A stretch of 64,000 bases of DNA from an uncultured Selenomonadales bacterium (GTDB taxonomy: Bacteria > Bacillota > Negativicutes > DSM-1736 > Dendrosporobacteraceae): contig CAMJML010000003.1 of assembly GCA_946407015.1 (NCBI GenBank), forward strand, positions 124,001 to 188,000. The letters are read 5' to 3'. A model generated the notes under the pieces. It was not told the DNA's origin. It ran no database searches and saw only the letters and a program-made list of their open reading frames with translations. Positions 44,961 through 53,262 of the stretch are shown here, piece after piece. Each line of letters starts with the position of its first letter. The stretch's first letter is position 1. The position numbers were made by a program, and so were the translations under genes.

Positions 44961-46637
44961 GTGTTTAAAACCCGCAAGCGGTTAGGTGACTTACTGATTG
45001 AAGCCGGGTTACTGACCAAAGAGCAACTGGAAAAAGCACTTAGTGTACAGAAAAAAACCAATGAACGTCTGGGCAAAGTTCTTATCAATCTTGGCTATGT
45101 CACTGAAGAAAGTATGATTGAAGTACTGGAATTTCAGTTGGGCGTACCGCATGTAGATATGGCCAACACGATGGTCAACCGGCAAATTGCCGCTACTATT
45201 CCACAAAGTCTGGCTGAGCGGTATCAAGTCATTCCGATAAAAAAAGACGGTAAGAAACTCACACTGGCCATGGTTGACCCAACTAATTTTTATGCCATTG
45301 ATGATGTACGGATGACCAGTGGCCTTGACATTGAACCTGTCATTGCAGCCGAACGGGAAATTTTAAGGGCCATCGCTGAATCCTACGGTGTTCATGAAGT
45401 AGCCGAAAAAGCCGTAAACAAGATCCGTCCTGAGGATGTCGCCAAAATCGCTGAAGTTCAGGTAGCTGATGATGCGCCCGTGATCAGTATCGTAGATTCA
45501 CTGATTAGTCAGGCTATTAAGGAGCGGGCCAGTGACATCCATATTGAACCACTGGATAAAGCTCTACGAGTACGGCTGCGGATAGATGGTGTACTGCGTG
45601 AACTGATCAACTTTCCTCTATATACACATGCTTCCATCATTTCTCGCTTGAAAATTATGAGTGAAATGGATATTGCTGAAAAACGTCTGCCTCAGGATGG
45701 CCGGATTAAATTCCAGGAGTCTGGACGAGAAATTGATATCCGGGTATCAACCCTGCCAACCATCCTTGGCGAAAAAATCGTTCTGCGGATATTGGACCAA
45801 AAATCAGTGATCGTTAATATTAATGGACTTGGTTTTTCAGCAGACAATCTAAAACGCTACCGGTCCTTATATACCCAGTCTTATGGTATGATCCTGGTGA
45901 CCGGACCGACCGGTTCTGGTAAAACCACAACCTTGTATTCAACTCTGACAGGTTTGAATTCACCCGAGAAAAATATTATAACGGTCGAAGACCCGGCAGA
46001 ATATCGCTTGGATGGTATCAATCAAGTGCAAGTCAACTACAAAGCGGGACTGACCTTTGCCAATGGACTGCGATCCATCCTCCGGCAAGACCCTAATATT
46101 GTCATGGTCGGGGAAATCCGCGACGGTGAAACAGCGGACATTGCCATTCGGGCCGCTTTAACCGGCCACTTGGTTTTAAGCACCTTGCATACCAATGATG
46201 CCCCTGGCGCAGTCTCCCGGCTAATTGATATGGGAGTTGAGCCTTTTTTAGTGGCTTCTTCTGTATTAGGAGTAGTCGCTCAACGTTTAGTAAGGATAAT
46301 TTGTCCGGATTGCAAACAAAGTTATGTACCACAAGCTGATTCACCAGAACGTTTATTTTTAAACATTTCTCAAGACGATCCGATCATTCTTTACCGTGGA
46401 GGCGGTTGCAACCGTTGTGGCCATACCGGTTATCGCGGACGAATGGCCATTCATGAAGTGATGAGTATCACTTCCCCATTACGGGAACTGATCAATAAAA
46501 AAGTATCCAGTGATGAACTAGGCTCTCTTGCCAAACAAGAAGGCATGAGTACTATGAAACAAGACGGTATTCGCAAAGCGCTTGACGGACTGACGACTAT
46601 TGAAGAAGTCATGCGCGTGGCCTACGCTGGGTTATAG
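44961..46637 (+). CDS. pilB: type IV pilus extension ATPase PilB with tandem MshEN motifs
   Basis: 558 aa, GTG start behind AGGTGGTGA. Residues 7-30 and 36-59 are two 24-residue MshEN motifs separated by exactly five residues; Arg-Leu-Gly, Leu, Gly, Leu and Gln fall at the consensus positions of each (R7/G9/L12/G16/L23/L27/Q30 and R36/G38/L41/G45/L56/Q59). MshEN domains bind c-di-GMP. The motor core has Walker A GPTGSGKT (315-322), GEIRDGET and the zinc cysteines 448, 451, 483, 486. It powers pilin polymerisation on the inner face of the membrane. Confidence 0.95.
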   Translation: MFKTRKRLGDLLIEAGLLTKEQLEKALSVQKKTNERLGKVLINLGYVTEESMIEVLEFQLGVPHVDMANTMVNRQIAATIPQSLAERYQVIPIKKDGKKLTLAMVDPTNFYAIDDVRMTSGLDIEPVIAAEREILRAIAESYGVHEVAEKAVNKIRPEDVAKIAEVQVADDAPVISIVDSLISQAIKERASDIHIEPLDKALRVRLRIDGVLRELINFPLYTHASIISRLKIMSEMDIAEKRLPQDGRIKFQESGREIDIRVSTLPTILGEKIVLRILDQKSVIVNINGLGFSADNLKRYRSLYTQSYGMILVTGPTGSGKTTTLYSTLTGLNSPEKNIITVEDPAEYRLDGINQVQVNYKAGLTFANGLRSILRQDPNIVMVGEIRDGETADIAIRAALTGHLVLSTLHTNDAPGAVSRLIDMGVEPFLVASSVLGVVAQRLVRIICPDCKQSYVPQADSPERLFLNISQDDPIILYRGGGCNRCGHTGYRGRMAIHEVMSITSPLRELINKKVSSDELGSLAKQEGMSTMKQDGIRKALDGLTTIEEVMRVAYAGL

Positions 46638-46651
46638 TGGGGTTATCGATT

Positions 46652-47704
46652 ATGGAGAATTTATTACGCGAGGCCGTTGCGCGCAAAGCCTCTGATTTAC
46701 ATATTACAGTCGGTGTACCACCGGCCTTCCGATTAAATGGAAATTTGGTATTCAGTGACTATTCACCCTTACTGCCAAATGATACTACAGTCTTGTTTGA
46801 GCAAATTACAACAATAGAACAACGTGAAAAATTTGCCGTAACCGGTGAACTGGATTTTTCCTATGCCATTCCGGGATTAAGCCGCTTTCGTATTAATGCA
46901 TTTCGCCAACGGGGGACTATTGCTATTGTCATCCGGTTAGTGGCGGATAAAATTCCGACTTTGGAGCAACTGGGACATCCGGAAATATTAAAAACATTAG
47001 CCCTTAAGCCCCGGGGACTGGTGCTGGTTACCGGACCAACCGGTAGTGGGAAATCGACTACTTTAGCAGCTATGTTGAATTTAATTAATTCTACTCGTTC
47101 TTGCCATGTCATTACGTTGGAAGATCCCATCGAATATTTGCATCGTCATAACAAGTGTATTATTAACCAACGGGAAATCTATGCCGACTCCAAGTCATTT
47201 GCCAATGCGCTTAGAGCAGCTTTGCGTGAAGATCCTGATGTCATTCTGGTGGGTGAAATGCGGGATACGGAAACGATTGCCACAGCCATTACAGCGGCGG
47301 AAACTGGCCATTTGGTTTTTGCCACCCTGCATACGGGGGATGCGGCACAGACTATTGACCGGATTATCGATGTTTTCCCCCCTTACCAGCAACAACAAAT
47401 CCGTATTCAATTATCGTTAACCCTACAGGGAATTGTGGCGCAGCAATTGCTGCCGCGTCAGGATCAAACAGGCCGAATTGCGGCCTTAGAAATTTTAATA
47501 GCCACTCCAGCCATTCGTAACTTAATTCGTGAGGGCAAAACCCATCAGATCATTTCTGCCATTCAGACCGGAGCCAAACTAGGCATGCAACCCATGGATA
47601 CAGCCTTGCGCGATTTGTATCGCCGGGGCATCGTCACTTATGAGGAAGCAATCATGCGTGCTATGGATACCGATACTTTTGCGCGGCTGGCAAATGGCTA
47701 TTGA
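46652..47704 (+). CDS. pilT: type IV pilus retraction ATPase PilT
   Basis: 350 aa from ATG 46652 (a GTG at 46637 would be 5 codons longer; the GTGGGG stretch is the likely ribosome site). Hexameric retraction motor. KASDLHITVGVPPAFRLNG, Walker A GPTGSGKS, Walker B/LEDPIEY, and the AIRNLIREGKTHQI tail are the PilT signatures. Retraction drives twitching motility and DNA uptake. No MshEN domain, so c-di-GMP sensing seems limited to PilB. Confidence 0.95.
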   Translation: MENLLREAVARKASDLHITVGVPPAFRLNGNLVFSDYSPLLPNDTTVLFEQITTIEQREKFAVTGELDFSYAIPGLSRFRINAFRQRGTIAIVIRLVADKIPTLEQLGHPEILKTLALKPRGLVLVTGPTGSGKSTTLAAMLNLINSTRSCHVITLEDPIEYLHRHNKCIINQREIYADSKSFANALRAALREDPDVILVGEMRDTETIATAITAAETGHLVFATLHTGDAAQTIDRIIDVFPPYQQQQIRIQLSLTLQGIVAQQLLPRQDQTGRIAALEILIATPAIRNLIREGKTHQIISAIQTGAKLGMQPMDTALRDLYRRGIVTYEEAIMRAMDTDTFARLANGY

Positions 47705-47767
47705 TTTTAGTTAATAGACTAGAATTAAATCAAATTACATTTTTACTTTTAAAGGAGTTGTCAGCAG

Positions 47768-48985
47768 GTGGCCAAAACATTTGCCTATAAAGCCAAAGAC
47801 CGCACAGGGCAACTGTTAACAGGAACCATTATGGCTGAAAACCAGGTGGCCGTTGCCGCATATATTCGTGATAAAGGCTACTATGTTACCAACATTAAAG
47901 AAATCCGTGAACAGCTATCTTTTAATGAACTTATTGGCAGGCTGCGCGGGGTAAGCAGTAAGGATATTGCCGTGTTTTGCCGGCAGTTTGCTACTATGAT
48001 TGGTGCCGGTCTCTCCTTAATCGCTACCTTGAATATTCTGATTGAACAGACCTACAATCCAAAACTCAAAGCGGCTTTAAAAGATATTTATCAAAAAGTC
48101 CAGCAAGGTGAAACACTGACTAGTTCGATGCGTAACAATGAAGCCATATTCCCCAATATTATGATCAATATGATTGAAGCCGGTGAATTTGGCGGAGTAC
48201 TGGATGAAGTGCTGGAACGCCTGGCTATCCATTTCGAAAAAGAACATAAAATGAATGAAAAGGTCAAGTCAGCCATGACCTATCCGGCTGTTGTCATGGG
48301 TATGGCTGTACTAGCGGTTATTTTTATCTTAACCTTTGTATTGCCAACCTTTATGCAATTGTTTGAAACTATGAAGGCGGAATTACCTTTGCCAACTAGG
48401 ATTCTACTAGCGATTAGCGGTTTTTTGCAGGTGTATTGGCCGTTCTTGCTAGTTCTAATTCTTGGAGTGTTAGCCGGGGGCAGTCAGCTTTATAAAAACC
48501 AGAAATATCGCATAGTTTTTGATAGGCTGCTATTAGATATTCCGGTATTCGGCGTACTGACCCAAAAGATTGCAATTGCCCGTTTTAGCCGTACCCTCGG
48601 GACGCTTCTGCGGGGAGGCGTCTCAATCATCAATGCACTGGAAGTGGTCAAAAATACTACCGGCAATATGAGCATGGTGAAGGCCTTAACTTCCGCCCAG
48701 GCCAGTGTCCGCGAAGGACTTGGCTTGGCTACTCCACTAGGCACCAGTAATGTATTTACTCCAATGGTCATTCAAATGGTCGCTATTGGTGAGGAAAGTG
48801 GTGAACTCGACCATATGCTGGATAAGATCGCTGATTTTTATGATAGTGATGTCGATGATATGGTGAGTAGGCTGAGTAGCTTGCTAGAACCGATTTTGAT
48901 TGCTTTTTTAGGAGTCGTTATTGGCGCAATCATCTTAGCTGTTGCTTTACCGATGTTTGATGTAGTCACAAATGTTGGGCGCTAG
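47768..48985 (+). CDS. pilC: type IV pilus inner-membrane platform protein PilC
   Basis: 405 aa, GTG start behind AAAGGAGTTG. GspF domains repeated at about 70-190 and 270-395 (FCRQFATMIGAGLSLIATLNIL and FSRTLGTLLRGGVSIINALEVV), with three transmembrane segments (about 170-195, 215-240, 375-400). It couples PilB/PilT to pilus assembly. Confidence 0.95.
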   Translation: MAKTFAYKAKDRTGQLLTGTIMAENQVAVAAYIRDKGYYVTNIKEIREQLSFNELIGRLRGVSSKDIAVFCRQFATMIGAGLSLIATLNILIEQTYNPKLKAALKDIYQKVQQGETLTSSMRNNEAIFPNIMINMIEAGEFGGVLDEVLERLAIHFEKEHKMNEKVKSAMTYPAVVMGMAVLAVIFILTFVLPTFMQLFETMKAELPLPTRILLAISGFLQVYWPFLLVLILGVLAGGSQLYKNQKYRIVFDRLLLDIPVFGVLTQKIAIARFSRTLGTLLRGGVSIINALEVVKNTTGNMSMVKALTSAQASVREGLGLATPLGTSNVFTPMVIQMVAIGEESGELDHMLDKIADFYDSDVDDMVSRLSSLLEPILIAFLGVVIGAIILAVALPMFDVVTNVGR

Positions 48986-49053
48986 ATATATTCCGCTGTA
49001 TCACCAGCGTGATTATATAATGTTTTAATTTAAATTTTTTAGGAGGAGATTTC

Positions 49054-49482
49054 GTGATTAGAGAGATTAGAAACAAAATGAAAAATCAAAAAGGTTTTAC
49101 TTTAGTTGAATTGATGGTTGTTATCGCAATTTTAGGTATTTTAGCTGCCATTGCAATACCACGATTTACAGACTCAACTGCACTTGCAAATACCGCAAAA
49201 GCCTCCGCAGATTTGCGTTCGTTGGACAGTGCAATTTCTATGTATCAAGCTTCACATGGTGGTGCCAATCCTGCTGATATTGCGGCTCTAACGAATGCTG
49301 GTTTATTAGCTTCTGCGCCTGTTGCGGCTAAAAAAGATCAATCACTCTATCTTGTTGGCACAAAAACGACTTTGGCTGCTGATGCTGCGTATAGCTTGGC
49401 AACAGCTAGCAATAGTTATCGTGCAGTTTTGACTATTGATTCAACTAATTATGTTGCTGAACAAGTTACAAGTACAAAATAG
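49054..49482 (+). CDS. pilA: major type IV pilin
   Basis: 142 aa, GTG start behind AGGAGGAGAT. Leader MIREIRNKMKNQKG, cleavage after Gly14, then FTLVELMVVIAILGILAAIAIPRF with Glu5. The C-terminal domain is small and Ala-rich without cysteines, like clostridial pilins that lack the disulfide D-region. A strong hairpin follows, so transcript level drops downstream; consistent with pilin being the most abundant subunit. Confidence 0.93.
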   Translation: MIREIRNKMKNQKGFTLVELMVVIAILGILAAIAIPRFTDSTALANTAKASADLRSLDSAISMYQASHGGANPADIAALTNAGLLASAPVAAKKDQSLYLVGTKTTLAADAAYSLATASNSYRAVLTIDSTNYVAEQVTSTK

Positions 49483-49497
49483 TTAATTTATCAATTA

Positions 49498-49529
49498 AAT
49501 GGGTGATGATTTCTAAGCATCACCCATTT
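49498..49529 (+). terminator. terminator/attenuator after pilA
   Basis: AAATGGGTGATG (49498-49509) and CATCACCCATTT (49518-49529) form a 12-bp stem, 8-base loop; the 3' arm ends in TTTAT. Partial termination would favour pilA over downstream genes. A start codon at 49503 lies within this hairpin and is rejected for pilD. Confidence 0.75.
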
Positions 49530-49544
49530 ATACCATCGAAGAGG

Positions 49545-50354
49545 ATGCTTATTTTGATTTATATTTTAATTATATTAACGGGCATTTTTATAGGTAGTTT
49601 TTTGAACGTCTGTATTGCTCGTTTACCTGCTCATCAGTCAATTAGTACCCCGCCATCCCATTGTCCAAACTGCAATCGCCAACTTACTGCATACGATCTC
49701 ATCCCCATTCTAAGCTGGCTCTTTCTTCGCGGGCGTTGCCGCTATTGCGGCGCATCGATCTCAGTTCGCTATCCGGCCATTGAACTTCTAACCGGCGTTC
49801 TTTTTGCCCTGTGTTTCAATGAATTTGGCCTTGGCCCGGAACTATTTAAAGCACTTATCTTAACTTCTTTTTTAATTGTCATTACTTTTATTGATTATGA
49901 TCATCAGCTTATCCTGGATAGAGTCGTTATCTGGCTGGCGGGAACTGGTGTTTGTATAAATGTCCTTATCAATCATTTTAATATTATCTTGCAATACATC
50001 GGTGTTTCCACAGCTTTTTATGCGGGCTATACCAGCTTCACCTCAATGCTGCTGGGTGCTCTTCTTGGAGGCGGTCTGCTCTTAATCGTTGCCCTGGTTA
50101 GCCGTGGTGGTATGGGGGGCGGCGATATTAAATTCGCGGCCGCACTCGGTTTGTGGTTAGGCTGGCAATATACGTTGATGACCTTGCTGTTGGCTTTCCT
50201 TCTTGGCGGGGTAATAGGCGTAGTGGTTTTGGCCTTGAAAATAAAAGGACGCAAAGATGTCATTCCCTTTGGTCCTTTTATTGCACTCGGTGCGTTTATT
50301 AGCCTACTCTATGGAATTGATCTATTGCGAATCTATATACGGTGGTTGTTGTGA
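49545..50354 (+). CDS. pilD: prepilin peptidase/N-methyltransferase
   Basis: 269 aa from ATG 49545; TTG 49554 (GAGG 9 bp upstream) is an equally good start. Polytopic aspartic protease that cleaves class III leaders. GSFLNVCIARLP, paired cysteines CPNCNRQL...CRYCGAS, catalytic aspartates in FIDYDHQLI and GGGDIKFAAALGLWLG. Processes the pilins at 39616-42158 and 49054-51837. Confidence 0.95.
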   Translation: MLILIYILIILTGIFIGSFLNVCIARLPAHQSISTPPSHCPNCNRQLTAYDLIPILSWLFLRGRCRYCGASISVRYPAIELLTGVLFALCFNEFGLGPELFKALILTSFLIVITFIDYDHQLILDRVVIWLAGTGVCINVLINHFNIILQYIGVSTAFYAGYTSFTSMLLGALLGGGLLLIVALVSRGGMGGGDIKFAAALGLWLGWQYTLMTLLLAFLLGGVIGVVVLALKIKGRKDVIPFGPFIALGAFISLLYGIDLLRIYIRWLL

Positions 50355-50810
50355 GTGAAAGAAAAAGGCTTTTCTGTTCTCGAACTCCTTGTTGTGATTG
50401 CTATTGTGGCAATTTTAGCGGGCTTGGCTATACCTCGTTTTAATACGTCTACTGCAGATCGCGATCTCGATATTGCTGCAAGACAATTGGCCGGTGACAT
50501 GCGTTGGATGCAGCAAAATGCCGTAAATCTGATTGCAGGGGTAACTTCGGTCAATATTCCTTTTGATCCTCAGCCTTCGTTGAATTTTTACACACTCGCA
50601 CCTTATGGGTACTATATTAAAGTAAATGGAGTCGTTATTAAGCAATATTATTTCCCTGGAGCTGTAAAAACATCGGGTTACTATAGTGCCATTGTCTTTG
50701 GAATTAATGGCTACGTCAATAATACCTTTGGCACAACAGTGACCTTACTAAACGGCAGCAAGATGAGAAGTGTTATTGTCGATGCTGCCGGCAGAATCCG
50801 TATTGAGTAA
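50355..50810 (+). CDS. minor pseudopilin, GspH/FimT-like
   Basis: 151 aa, GTG start directly after the pilD stop. Leader MKEKG, cleavage after Gly5, then FSVLELLVVIAIVAILAGLAIPRF with Glu5. C-terminal region is beta-rich (GspH-like). Likely part of the priming complex for pilus assembly. Ends 21 bp before the next gene's start. Confidence 0.88.
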   Translation: MKEKGFSVLELLVVIAIVAILAGLAIPRFNTSTADRDLDIAARQLAGDMRWMQQNAVNLIAGVTSVNIPFDPQPSLNFYTLAPYGYYIKVNGVVIKQYYFPGAVKTSGYYSAIVFGINGYVNNTFGTTVTLLNGSKMRSVIVDAAGRIRIE

Positions 50811-50831
50811 ATGGGAAAGGAAGCGCAGCCC

Positions 50832-51245
50832 ATGCAAACACCAACTCAGAAAGGCTTTGTTCTGATCGAGGTAATGATTGCAGTGTGCATTATTGGAATA
50901 GCCTTTATGCCGCTACTTATGATGTATATGAATGGAGTAAGCTCAGCTAATGCGTCCGCCGCTTACACTGTTGCTGCGAACCTGGCACAAAAACAATTTG
51001 AACTTCTAAAAACGAAGGATAAAAATTTCTGGACGCAATATGGTGCTGATTTGAATATACCCTGGCAGGATTATTCTCAAGCCAATCCAATTATTATTAA
51101 CAGTGTTCCTTTTACTATTGTAACGCGTTCAGAAGCCTCTGATGTTGATGATCAACTGATCAAAGTTACTGTTTCTGTCAATTGGCACGAAAATAACAAA
51201 GAACAAACACAGCAATTCATCAGGTTATACGACAAAAATCCCTGA
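50832..51245 (+). CDS. minor pseudopilin, PilV/GspI-like
   Basis: 137 aa from ATG 50832 (AAAGGAAG upstream; ATG 50811 seven codons earlier lacks one). Leader MQTPTQKG, cleavage after Gly8, then FVLIEVMIAVCIIGIAFMPLL with Glu5. Typical order H-I-J-K of minor pseudopilins continues in the next two genes. Confidence 0.88.
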   Translation: MQTPTQKGFVLIEVMIAVCIIGIAFMPLLMMYMNGVSSANASAAYTVAANLAQKQFELLKTKDKNFWTQYGADLNIPWQDYSQANPIIINSVPFTIVTRSEASDVDDQLIKVTVSVNWHENNKEQTQQFIRLYDKNP

Positions 51246-51259
51246 TAGAGGAGTCGAAT

Positions 51260-51814
51260 ATGCCTCGGTCTGTGTTTGTCTCGATCAAATATAAGAACTG
51301 TCAATCCGGTTATATGCTGGCTGAATTGCTGGTTGCTATCCCGCTTATGCTTATTATGCTGACAGTGATTCATCAGGTGCTAGGCGTTTGCCTGGCCATG
51401 TGGCAAGACGGAAGTATCCGCATTGAACTCCAGCAAAATGTCCGTTTTGCTGCTGATAGTATAGTCCGCGATGTGCAATATGCCAAGAGCATTACCATTA
51501 CCGGTGGGAATAAACTAGATGTTATAACGGAAAAGTATGGGGCCAGTGCACAACGAATCACCTATTCTTATGATAAGGCTGTACAGCCTTATGCCATTAG
51601 AAGAAATAAAAATGACGGCAGTGGAGCCCAGCCTGTAATCGGTGGAAATAAAAAATCACCAGTTACAGTCAGTGTTTGCCAGTTTACTCCGCTAGTTAAA
51701 AATGCAGCCGGAGATCCCCGCACCGTTAATATCATCATCACCGCACTCAACACAACTACCGGTCAGCATTTTACTATTGAAACCGCGGTAACAGCTAATT
51801 TAGTAGCTCCATAA
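51260..51814 (+). CDS. minor pseudopilin, PilW/GspJ-like
   Basis: 184 aa. Leader ends at Gly17 (KNCQSG), followed by YMLAELLVAIPLMLIMLTVIHQV with Glu5; Tyr rather than Phe is the first mature residue. The remainder is beta-rich with RFAADSIVRDVQYAKSITI, typical of GspJ. Paralogous in position to the gene at 40034 of the orphan set. Confidence 0.87.
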   Translation: MPRSVFVSIKYKNCQSGYMLAELLVAIPLMLIMLTVIHQVLGVCLAMWQDGSIRIELQQNVRFAADSIVRDVQYAKSITITGGNKLDVITEKYGASAQRITYSYDKAVQPYAIRRNKNDGSGAQPVIGGNKKSPVTVSVCQFTPLVKNAAGDPRTVNIIITALNTTTGQHFTIETAVTANLVAP

Positions 51815-51836
51815 GGGTGTGAGCAAAAGGTGTACG

Positions 51837-52970
51837 ATGGATAATTTCAATTGCCGAATGATTTTAACCGAACGGGGTTCTTCAGGTCTGCTGGCTATTC
51901 TTATAATGCCCCTATTGCTTTTCTTCGGAATAGCCTTGCATGCGCTAACTTCAACTGAGCTGACAACCTCAATAAGTTTCCGTCAAGGTATTGCAGCCCA
52001 GCATTTAGCTGAATCCGGAGTCCAGCATGCGATAGTCAAATTAAAAACAAATCGTAGTTTTATCGATACAACCAATACCAAACAAGTTTCTGCCGCGAAT
52101 ACACTGAATTCCTCAAACCAACTCCATGGTGCCGGCAGTTATAAAGTGATTGTGACCGGAAGCGGCAACAATCGAAGCATCGCCGCAATTGGACAGTCAG
52201 GGAAAGCCAAACGGCAGTTGGTTGTCGCTGCAGTACTGCAGGATTCCATTTATGATTATGCGGCTGTTGCAGGACAGTATATGACAATTAATGATGCTGT
52301 ATATGGAAATGTCGGCTTGCATGAAAGCCGCGATTACTTGACTCAAAATGGTACCATTCATGGGGAACTGGAATTTCATCGCTCTGATCTTGTATATCCG
52401 GAAATACCTGTACCTTTAGAAAGTGGATTTTATTCACAGGGTGATCATTCGCTTGGCTCTACTTATGATAGTGGTGATAAACGATTAAGCGGTTTGTATT
52501 TTATTGATAGTAATTTCACGATGAATGGCGGCAAGTTTTATAGTGATCCAAGTGACCCGGCAACCCTCTATGTCCATGGTGACGCTATCTTCTCGGGACA
52601 CATTCAAGGTAATCTCACCGTTATTGCCAGCGGATCCATTACGTTCAATAGTGGCAGCACAATCCCTGAACAGATTCAGCTCTATGCAGGCAGAGACATC
52701 ACCCTTAATCGGATGGCAAGCGGTCAGGCCTTGATCATGGCCAATGAGTCTATTTATCTTAATAGCCCTAGTAAATTGGATAAAGCGGTTCTGTACGCAG
52801 CCAATGACTTGCATATAAATGCTTCAATAACCGGAATTGCTATAGCCGGGAAAAATCTTGTTCAAAACTCAGGCGGCATCATCATTTATGATCAAACTGC
52901 CGCACAATATTATGAATTGATACCTAATGATTCAAGAGTAAAAATTGTTTCCTGGAAAAATCAAGGTTAA
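51837..52970 (+). CDS. large PilX/GspK-like pseudopilin with beta-repeat region
   Basis: 377 aa from ATG 51837 behind AAAAGGTG (a GTG at 51819 is an alternative). Leader up to Gly14 (TERG), then SSGLLAILIMPLLLFFGIALHAL, without Glu5, the GspK-like state. PilX-like QHLAESGVQHAIVKL follows. Residues 200-370 show repeating short strands (LYVHGDAIFSGHIQGNLTVIASG, ITFNSG, IQLYAGRDITLNRM, ALIMANESIYLNS), probably a beta-helix like the protein at 40557. Candidate tip component of the main pilus. Confidence 0.82.
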   Translation: MDNFNCRMILTERGSSGLLAILIMPLLLFFGIALHALTSTELTTSISFRQGIAAQHLAESGVQHAIVKLKTNRSFIDTTNTKQVSAANTLNSSNQLHGAGSYKVIVTGSGNNRSIAAIGQSGKAKRQLVVAAVLQDSIYDYAAVAGQYMTINDAVYGNVGLHESRDYLTQNGTIHGELEFHRSDLVYPEIPVPLESGFYSQGDHSLGSTYDSGDKRLSGLYFIDSNFTMNGGKFYSDPSDPATLYVHGDAIFSGHIQGNLTVIASGSITFNSGSTIPEQIQLYAGRDITLNRMASGQALIMANESIYLNSPSKLDKAVLYAANDLHINASITGIAIAGKNLVQNSGGIIIYDQTAAQYYELIPNDSRVKIVSWKNQG

Positions 52971-52989
52971 TATGGGGAGGGCGATTGAT

Positions 52990-53262
52990 ATGCAACTAAA
53001 AAATTATATGGAAGACTTGGTGTTACAACAGCTTGACCGGATTATTGCCCGGCATGAAGGAGTTTGCAGTTGTGAGAAATGTAAATTTGACATCGCAGCT
53101 TTAGCACTGAATTATTTGCCGCCTCGCTATATCGTGACTGAACGGGGCGAGACCTATACCCGGGTCAAATCCTTGGAGCAACAATTTAATGTTGATATTA
53201 TGTCAGCCATTACTTTAGCCATTTCAATCGTACGAGGTCGACCCAAACATCATGCAGAATAG
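52990..53262 (+). CDS. comFB: ComFB family protein
   Basis: 90 aa from ATG 52990 behind GGGGAGGG. Helical protein with cysteines 26, 28 and 31 (VCSCEKCKFDIAALALNYLPPRYI), the ComFB signature. ComFB-domain proteins have been reported to bind cyclic dinucleotides and to act in pilus-based motility and competence in cyanobacteria; in Bacillus the comFB gene lies in the comF operon with no strong phenotype. Located between the tip pilin and pilM in this operon, so a pilus role is plausible. Confidence 0.85.
   Translation: MQLKNYMEDLVLQQLDRIIARHEGVCSCEKCKFDIAALALNYLPPRYIVTERGETYTRVKSLEQQFNVDIMSAITLAISIVRGRPKHHAE

Noticed and set aside
47106-47420. 104-codon frame inside pilT
   Set aside because: A frame-shifted shadow of conserved PilT sequence, without start signals.
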